In this document: piece after piece, positions 57,322 to 64,000 of the stretch
Position numbering within the stretch: the first letter of the stretch is position 1
Layout of the letters: each line of letters begins with the position of its first letter
Assembly: GCF_017591425.1 (NCBI RefSeq)
Contig: NW_024466512.1
Coordinates: 16,371,001-16,435,000 of the forward strand
Source: Ochotona curzoniae
Lineage: Eukaryota; Chordata; Mammalia; Lagomorpha; Ochotonidae
Direction of reading: 5' to 3'
DNA length: 64,000 bases
Position numbers and translations under genes: made by a program
Notes under the pieces: model-generated
The model's input: the letters and a program-made list of their open reading frames with translations, nothing else
What the model was told of the DNA's origin: nothing
Databases searched by the model: none

Positions 57322-57640
57322 TGAGCTAGCACCATGGTGCAGTAAGATAGGCCTCTGCCTGTGGGACCAGCAAACCATATGGACATCAGCTCATGTCCCA
57401 GCTATTCTGCTTCCAATCCGACTTTCTGCTTATAGCCTGGGAAATCAGTGGAGCATGGTCCAAGTCACCAATGTGGGAGATCCAGATGAAGCTCCTGGCT
57501 CGTGAATTTGGATTAACCCAGCTCTGGTTACTGTGGTCATTTCAGGAGTGAACCAGTGGATGGAACATGTCTCTCCTCTCTCATTCTGTCCCCCCTTCTC
57601 TGTGTAACTCTGTCTTTCAAATACAAAAGAAAACAATTCT
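57322..57640 (+). mobile_element. CSINE, plus strand
   Basis: Head 'gctagcaccatggtgcagt', body 'ttctgcttatagcctggga', 'gatgaagctcctggctcgt' and 'ttcaggagtgaaccagtgg', then a T/C-rich tract and 'ctgtctttcaaatacaaaa'. Confidence 0.88.
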
Positions 57641-57909
57641 AGATAAGCAATGTTAATTGGTAAAGAAAATTGCATGTTCTCCAGGTTTTGAAAACACAGG
57701 GTTGGGTATACATTTGACTACTTATTAGAAGGGCAGAAGATTCATGCTCGGGAGTATGCCTGCCCTATTGTTTTTTCCATCTAGTATGTTTGTCTTCTTG
57801 TTACTTCTCTAAGCCTTGGATCTCTACACTTTATCACCACCTTTACTCCACTAAATAGATTCCTTGGGTTTTATAACACATTGGAAATGTTGAGCTTTTC
57901 AATAAGCTT

Positions 57910-58015
57910 CAGGTCAAAGCACTAGACTGGGAGACCAGGACCACAATTCCGGATCCACACTCTAAATCCAACTAGCTTTATGAACTTTAGTTTCAACATT
58001 GGACTGAAATTCTTT
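57910..58015 (+). mobile_element. MIR-like fragment, plus strand
   Basis: 'agcactagactgggagacc', 'aattccggatccacactct' and 'aactagctttatgaacttt' follow the MIR sense core. Confidence 0.55.
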
Positions 58016-58224
58016 CAGTTTTCATGTTGGTTTGTCCAGGGAGTCTGTAGCAGTTTTGTGCAAGATGAGTTATTGGATCTCTGAGAATTTTCTGCATTCC
58101 TAATTATTTCCAAGTCTTTATAATGGTTTTCACCTATTTCCCTAAAATACTTTAAGAGAAAGCCTACATTATAAGTGTGGTATAATACATCACAGTCTTC
58201 GCCAACATTCACCAAGTCTTACTC

Positions 58225-58387
58225 TGACAAAGTTGTGTCAGATGCTTTACATGTATCATTTAGTCCTTATAAACTTCTATTAGTCTGATGTAGCAGATCA
58301 TATTGTGTACAGCTGAGAAAATGAAATTTTAAAAGGCATTTACAGAAAATCAGAGTATCCAAGCTCAACTTCAATTTTGAAAAACTC
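58225..58387 (-). mobile_element. MIR SINE, minus strand
   Basis: 'agatgctttacatgtatca', 'tttagtccttataaacttc', 'gctgagaaaatgaaatttt', 'atcagagtatccaagctca' follow the antisense MIR. Confidence 0.65.
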
Positions 58388-59065
58388 AGCTTTATATCCC
58401 TGTGCCGCATTGTTCCTGTGTGGGCTACAGAGAGGTTATAAATTACCAATTCCCTTGGGATACTTCTTATAAAACCATTAAACTTCAAGGAAGCACACAT
58501 TTCTGTCCTCACATATAGCTATATAATATATCACTCAGTGTCTGCCAATAGTAAGGTTTCCTTTTGGGTCCCTTAAACATTTTGAATTTTCTTTTTTAAA
58601 GAAACCATGAGACAACTTTTTTTGTTTTTACATCTTAAAAATTATTATTTTTGTTCAATTTAAACACAACTTTTTCAGGGCTACCAATGTTTTAATAACT
58701 TACAAAACATCAAGGTAAATAGTCACAATAATCAATACTTTAAAAATGTAAGCATAGATAACTCTTTGCGATTTATTAAACATGAGCATACAGTGGAACA
58801 AAACCAACTCATTTGTTCCCATGGAGGTAAATATTTGCTTCTTGAAACTAGTGCATTTTGTTCCTTAATTATAGTTCTTGATTAAAATGGAGAGCTAGCT
58901 ATATATGCCTGTGCCATTCAGAAAGGAGAGAAATATTTAACTGGGCATTCCAGGCTCCTTGCTACCTTCCTCCCCCTCCTAAATAGCTCCATTCTATTTA
59001 GGCTATTTCGACTATTTCAGGCTAAACACTGAAATGGACCTGCACATGTTCTATGGCTAGTAGAT
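58388..59065. other. Unique sequence
   Basis: No gene or recognised repeat. There is a local near-duplication at 58980-59020 ('tctatttaggctatttcga', 'ctatttcaggctaaacact'). Confidence 0.45.
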
Positions 59066-59069
59066 ATTT

Positions 59070-59820
59070 ATAGACTGCATTTCCAGATTTATTAGCCATG
59101 GTCAACATTCTATATGATAGATCACTAAAGCTTACATCTCATCTATGCATTACACATCATCTCTCCACTATCCAACCCAATCGTTCAGTCTCTTGGAACC
59201 ACTATGTACTCTCAATGTCTGCAAATTTTTCTTTTTTAAGATTCCACATATGGATGAGATGATGCTGTATTTGTCTTTCTGTGCCTGGCCTGTTTTGCTC
59301 AGCGTAATGTACTCTGGTTCACCTGTGTTGTTTTGAAATGACAGAATTTCTTCCTTTTTTGGATGAATACTATTCTGCTCTGAATAAATGATATAGTTTC
59401 TTTATATTTTCATCTGCTGATGGATACTTAGATTCCTATTATTGCTTAGCTATTGTGAATATTGTAATGAACGCAGGAATGCAAACATCTCTTCAACATA
59501 CAGATTTTAATTCTTTGAGTACATCCACCCAGAAGAGTGATTACTGAATCATAAGATCATTCCATGTTTAGCTTTCTGAGGGGTCTCCATTCACCAGCTC
59601 CATGATAGCTGTACTAACGTATGGTCTCCCCACTAGTGTACCTGATAATTGTGTTTCTTCTGCATCATTATCAATACATTGTTTTGTCTTTTTGTTAGCA
59701 TCTATTGTAGCAGGTGTGGCTGTGAATTTGTTTACATTTCTCTGATTATTAGCAATGTCCAGCAAATTAGCGTTAACACAAATATTTGCATTGCCTACTC
59801 TATTTTTGTTATTGTTTTAC
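59070..59820 (-). mobile_element. L1MA-like 3' region, minus strand
   Basis: Clear antisense order: 'attccacatatggatgaga', 'ctgtatttgtctttctgtg', 'gctcagcgtaatgtactct', 'catctgctgatggatactt', 'agctattgtgaatattgta', 'cagaagagtgattactgaa', 'gaggggtctccattcacca', 'tttctctgattattagcaa'. Non-coding. The frames 59145-59837 are residual. Confidence 0.88.
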
Positions 59821-59832
59821 ACGATATGTTTT

Positions 59833-59986
59833 TGTAGGTATAGAGGTTCCTCCCTCCACCTCCTCTTCCTTCTTTCTCATCCCTTCCAATTCCCCCCCCC
59901 CCATATTATTATACTACTATAGTCCTTCAGCAATAGTCACAAGTCCAATATTTGGCTTTTTAAGTGCATCAGGGCACTGTAGGTAT
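59833..59986. repeat. C/T-rich segment with poly-C run between 9-bp direct repeats
   Basis: T/C-rich sequence with a C11 run (59892-59902), bounded by tgtaggtat at 59833-59841 and 59978-59986. The minus strand is G-rich ('aattggaagggatgagaaa') and resembles the G-rich part of a lagomorph L1 3' UTR, but no poly-A tail is present. Identity is unresolved. Confidence 0.45.
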
Positions 59987-59989
59987 GGG

Positions 59990-60756
59990 TAATGATAGAA
60001 AATCTAGTATCATATTCTTCGGGTGTATTTAACAGTTTCAGTTAAAGTGCCCATTTTATTCAGGGACACAGATACATGATGCAAGAGACCTTCACTTCCT
60101 GGCATACCCAATGTTGAAAAGCCCTTGGAGGCATTGGCTTTTTCATTCTTACAAATAATAAAATATGTCATTTGTACAAAACATTTATAATCTGTAAGTG
60201 TCCACTGACTGTAAACAGAATAAATTTTATAGACAAGGTGAGTGAGAGATGAAGACAGTGGATGGAGTTAGCAACTTCCTGGTGATACAGAAAAATATAT
60301 GGTGGTAGTAAGGAACATGAGGTGGTGAATAATCAAACACAAGGGTTGCTGATGCACAGTGTTGCTGGAGTTTAACTGAAGACAGAGTCCTGTTGGAGAC
60401 ATCCAAGCAGGATGTTTGTGCAGCTCTGGAAAAGGCACTGTTAAAAGAAGACTTTTCGATCCCCTGGTGATTTTCCCATTTGGAGTTGTTTTGTATATTT
60501 TGATGAAGGATGATAAGAGTGAAACTAAAGGACTTGTTGGCAAAAAGTAGTTTCTCATTGATACTTCCATGGACTTTTCTTACACAGGTTCATAGATTGT
60601 AAGAACCACTCAGGGTGAGGTTTGAAAAAGTAAAAGTCAGAACTGAACTATCACCAGAGATATATTTTAATTTTCTTTGTTTATTAAGCCTCAACTACTC
60701 TGAGTTAAAGTTTATTTTGTCTGATAGGAAAAAAAAAGTAATATTAGATAGCATGG
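59990..60756. other. Unique sequence
   Basis: No gene or recognised repeat. The 100-codon minus frame at 60268-60570 shows no domain. Confidence 0.45.
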
Positions 60757-61063
60757 TGGGTACACACTGTGGTACAGCGGTTTAACCTGCTACACAATGG
60801 AGTCGAGTTTGAGTCTCAGCTATTCCACCTGCTGCTCAGTGTTCTGTTAATGCATCCGGGAAGCACACAGTGATGGCTCAAGAATGCGAAGCTCGGTTAC
60901 CCGTGTGGGAGACACGGATGGAGTTCCTGGAGCCTGGCTTATGCCTGGTGCAGTCCCAGCTGTTCCCATTGGGAAGTAAGCCAGTTGGTAGAAGATATCA
61001 CTCTCACTCCCTCTGTCTTTTCCTCTTTCTATGTCGCATTGCCTTTCAAGTAAATAAATCAGC
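60757..61063 (+). mobile_element. Old CSINE-type SINE, plus strand
   Basis: Head 'cacactgtggtacagcggt', body 'tgatggctcaagaatgcga', 'tgtgggagacacggatgga' and 'ccattgggaagtaagccag', tail 'gcctttcaagtaaataaat'. Confidence 0.87.
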
Positions 61064-62029
61064 AAACCTTGGGAGAGAACATTGGCTAATATAGTATAGG
61101 AAAGAAAGAGATCCTTGCACAGAAGAAGTAGAGGATTGATGGAGAATGCATATCCCTAAGTGCATCGTTTTGGTGCAGGAAAAAACTCTGTTAACTTTAC
61201 TTGCTCAGTCAGTAAAATGCTGCGCTGTTTTCTATCTGAGAAACACTGCAAAAGTCTAGCCTGAGCGAATAAACTTTAAGCTTACTAGGTGAAGATAATG
61301 TAAAAAGCTAGGGTTTATTATTTGGCATCAAGCACCAGTATTATTTCACCTTATTCTATTTGAAAATATTAAAGCTTTTTAGATACTGAAAAGCAATGTG
61401 TTTTTCAATAATTTGTTTAACTGCAATATGGTTTGCTTTAGGAGTCCTTTTATAAATTGCTATTTTTAGGATAAACTCTACCTCTATTGATTATATCATA
61501 TCATCTCTTCTGTTCCTCTTTCACTCCTTCTCTGACACTTGGAGGGAGAGAAAAAGGAAAAGGAAAGACATGGAGCGGAGTAAGGTGGAGGGAGGGAAGA
61601 AAGAGGATAAATATGCATGTGAAGATGTGTAAGCGAGGCAAATGATCAATTGATTAGTGACTTGAAAATAATTTTTACAGGGAAATTGTGGTATTCATTT
61701 TCCTATGTATCCACAAAATGACACATTTTCCATTCTTCATTCTACAGATAAACTGAAAGCAAGCAATTTGCTTGGCATCATATGTTAACTGGTAATAAAG
61801 TTTGCTAGGAAGCGCTGGTTTCCGAGGCTCATATGTTACTGTAATAAAGATGGAGGGATTGGGTACAAGGGAGGTAACTGTCAGTTTGTAATGAGGATGA
61901 TTCTTTATCGTTCCCGACAGACTCTGTGCTCAGAGAGCAGGCAATGATGAAATAAGGGCCTCCAAACTCCTAAGGAAAGGGAAAAGAAACATAAAAGAAC
62001 TTCCTACTAACAAATCTTGGTGGGTTTTT
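61064..62029. other. Unique sequence with a GA-rich patch
   Basis: A purine-rich tract lies at about 61540-61610. Nothing else is recognised. Confidence 0.45.
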
Positions 62030-62343
62030 TATAATTAATTTATTTTGTATTATAAAGGTAGAGTTAGAGAGAGAGGAAGAGAAACAGAGAGAGACCTCCA
62101 TCAGCTAGTCCACTCTCCAATGGCTGCAAAAGCCAGAACTGGGCCGGTCTGGAAGCCCCGAACTTCCTCTGGATCCCTCATGTGGGAGCAGGGGCCCAAG
62201 GGCTCAGACCATGCTCTGCTGCTTTCCCAGGACATTAGCAGGGAACTGGACTGGAACTGGAACAGGCAGGACTCAAATTATTGTCTATGCACAATGCCAA
62301 CATCAAAGGAAGAGGGTTAACATCCTAAGACAATACAAGCCCT
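62030..62343 (-). mobile_element. CSINE, minus strand
   Basis: Reverse order: 'ataattaatttattttgta', 'aggtagagttagagagaga', 'cagctagtccactctccaa', 'gctctgctgctttcccagg', 'gcagggaactggactggaa'. The 91-codon plus frame is a shadow. Confidence 0.88.
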
Positions 62344-63054
62344 ACAAATCCTTATTTTATCTTTGCTGGGGTTAACTCCAGTAGGACTAAACAAGTTTCT
62401 TGACCTAGAGATCTTGTGAAAATAACTTACGATGGGAAATAACTCAAAAGCACTCTAGTGTCACATTCCAGGGCATCTCTTTGCTGGAGTATCCTCAGAA
62501 GTTGTAGAGAGATTTGAAGGTAACTACTATGAAAGCACTTGCACCCAGATTATGACCAAGAGTCCAGAAGGGAAGTGGAACCGCATGAGGAATTCTTACC
62601 CAGACTCAGAGAATGGTAACCAGATTCTGAAAGGAAAAGGTGTTGTGAGGGGCATTTAAGCCAAACACTGAAGAGACTACCAGGCAGCATTTTTTTTTTC
62701 ATTATTACCCCATTTTTCCTAGTTTCTCGAGTGAAGTTCTCAGTCATTATGAGTGAGGCATTTTAGGGCTTGAAGTAGCTCTGTGTTTATGATAGGGAAA
62801 GGACTTAGAAGAAGCTTGAAGCAATGATAGTCATCTTTGATTATTTTCCTTCCTATTTTCATTCTGTTCATCTTCCAAAATTCCATACCTTCTCTTAGAT
62901 GTGATTAAGAAGAAGGCTATAAGATTGAGTGTTAATGAAATGCTGTCCGCTGAGTTGCACTAGTTCATGACTTTTGGTGTCACAAAGAATCGCATGATCT
63001 AGTTTGGGCTTAGAAAGTGTTCTGGTGACGCCCTGGCATTTCTCAAGTCTGTTC
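62344..63054. other. Unique sequence
   Basis: No gene or recognised repeat. Confidence 0.45.
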
Positions 63055-63350
63055 TTTTTTTAATAAAGAGTTATTTATTTATTTATTTTAAATGCAATGT
63101 GATGGAAAGGGAGAGACAGAGAGACAACATTTTCCGTTCATTGATTCATGGGTCCATCAGGAGCCAGGAGTTAGGAGCTGCATCCAGGGTGCCATCTGGG
63201 TGGCAGCATCCCAAGTCCATGGTTCCTCATCTGCTGTGTCTCAGGTACATTAACTGGAAGTGACAAGTAGTGAAGACTCCAGTCCAGCACTCTGACATGG
63301 GATGTGGACATCGTAAAAGGAGCTGAACCCCCTGTGCCACCTCTGTTCCC
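63055..63350 (-). mobile_element. Old CSINE-type SINE, minus strand
   Basis: Reverse order: 'agagttatttatttattta', 'gaaagggagagacagagag', 'ttttccgttcattgattca', 'tgtctcaggtacattaact', 'ctgacatgggatgtggaca', 'cccctgtgccacctctgtt'. Confidence 0.85.
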
Positions 63351-64000
63351 TTTAGGATTGTACTTAGGAAAAAGCATGACTGTAAACTATTGTAGAAATT
63401 TGTCCTCCAACTTGATGCAAGGGATTTGGCCCAAGCAACCTTGCTAATAAATGCTGCTATATGTGGAAATAGGCAAAGATAAATGACAGAAGTGTAATTG
63501 GTTAGAAAGCATTGTTAACTCATTTGCTGTTCGATAATAGCACAAATTGAGATAAAGATGCAGAATCGTTAGGCAGAGACAGTTAACAGTTCATAAACTG
63601 CTTTTTCATGCCAACGAGTTAGATTCAGTTCTAGCACATTCAAATGCTGAGTGTCATTTTGTAGACACTGTCTCTTTTCGTCTCCACAATGATTCTGCTG
63701 CGTAGCTGTGAATATTTCTAAATCGTGACTGTTAGGATCACTAGCAGATAGTTACAATTGAATTTATACACACCAAGGAACAATTGTATTGTCTATTATA
63801 TGGCATGATTCTAATGAGAAGATAATCCATTTGAAAGCAGAAAAGCAAGTGGTCAAGGCATTGAAGATACATGCTCATTTTTGATAATAGAACAATTTGA
63901 TAAAATTGTTTTATTTTGCAATATGGAAGTCATCCAAAAGTAGATAAATGCTGTTTTTATTTGACTTCACTGTCAGATAAAGAAAATGCAATTTAAGTGC
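63351..64000. other. Unique sequence to the window end
   Basis: Nothing recognised; AT-rich with no coding evidence. Confidence 0.45.

Noticed and set aside
1..64000. Bacterial-style features (operons, ribosome binding sites, CRISPR, prophage)
   Set aside because: The repeat content is entirely mammalian; no bacterial or phage genes are present.

Overview
This window looks like mammalian nuclear DNA, AT-rich, and almost certainly from a lagomorph. The evidence is the dominant repeat: about 42 copies of the tRNA-derived lagomorph CSINE (C-repeat) family, roughly a fifth of the sequence. The best-preserved copies have a tail reading about 'ctctgtatatctgactttgcaataaaaataaataaatctt' in pieces and a body reading 'gcttgtggcctgggaaagcag'. 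I associate that variant with pikas (Ochotona) more than with rabbit. The order is well supported; the genus is inferred from memory of the subfamily.

I find no intact protein-coding gene, no functional RNA gene and no CpG island. Every long open reading frame is explained by a SINE, a microsatellite or chance, apart from three items flagged below. The window is best read as a gene desert or the inside of a very large intron.

Layout: 0-2.5 kb holds a SINE, an ancient minus-strand L1 and an old SINE. 2.5-6 kb is unique. 6-14.4 kb is a dense repeat block with SINEs, an LTR-like segment, (TG)n, a long minus-strand L1/HAL1-like remnant broken by a SINE, and a (GGAA)n/(GAAA)n satellite. 14.5-20.9 kb is mostly unique, with a MER5A DNA transposon, an L1 broken by a SINE, and a MIR. 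21.6-26.5 kb is SINE-free. 26.5-30.3 kb is SINE-dense. 30.3-34.1 kb is SINE-free and ends in a 92-codon open stretch of unknown meaning. 34-48.2 kb is repeat-rich and holds a mariner-like MITE, a decayed retrocopy-like coding fragment on the minus strand (39.84-40.16 kb), and two recent retrotransposon insertions with perfect 14-bp target-site duplications: an L1 tail at 43.25 kb and a CSINE at 47.88 kb. 48.2-51.9 kb is SINE-free. 52-64 kb has scattered SINEs, MIRs and an L1MA-like remnant.

There are no cooperating genes to describe. The content is a stratified record of transposition: MIR and L2 oldest, then MER5A and L1M, older CSINEs, younger pika-type CSINEs, and the L1 tail. I did not find a novel biological system. 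The points most worth checking are the two unidentified coding-like stretches, the young insertions, the inverted-repeat cluster at 47.25-47.44 kb, and the uniform minus orientation of all six ancient L1 fragments.
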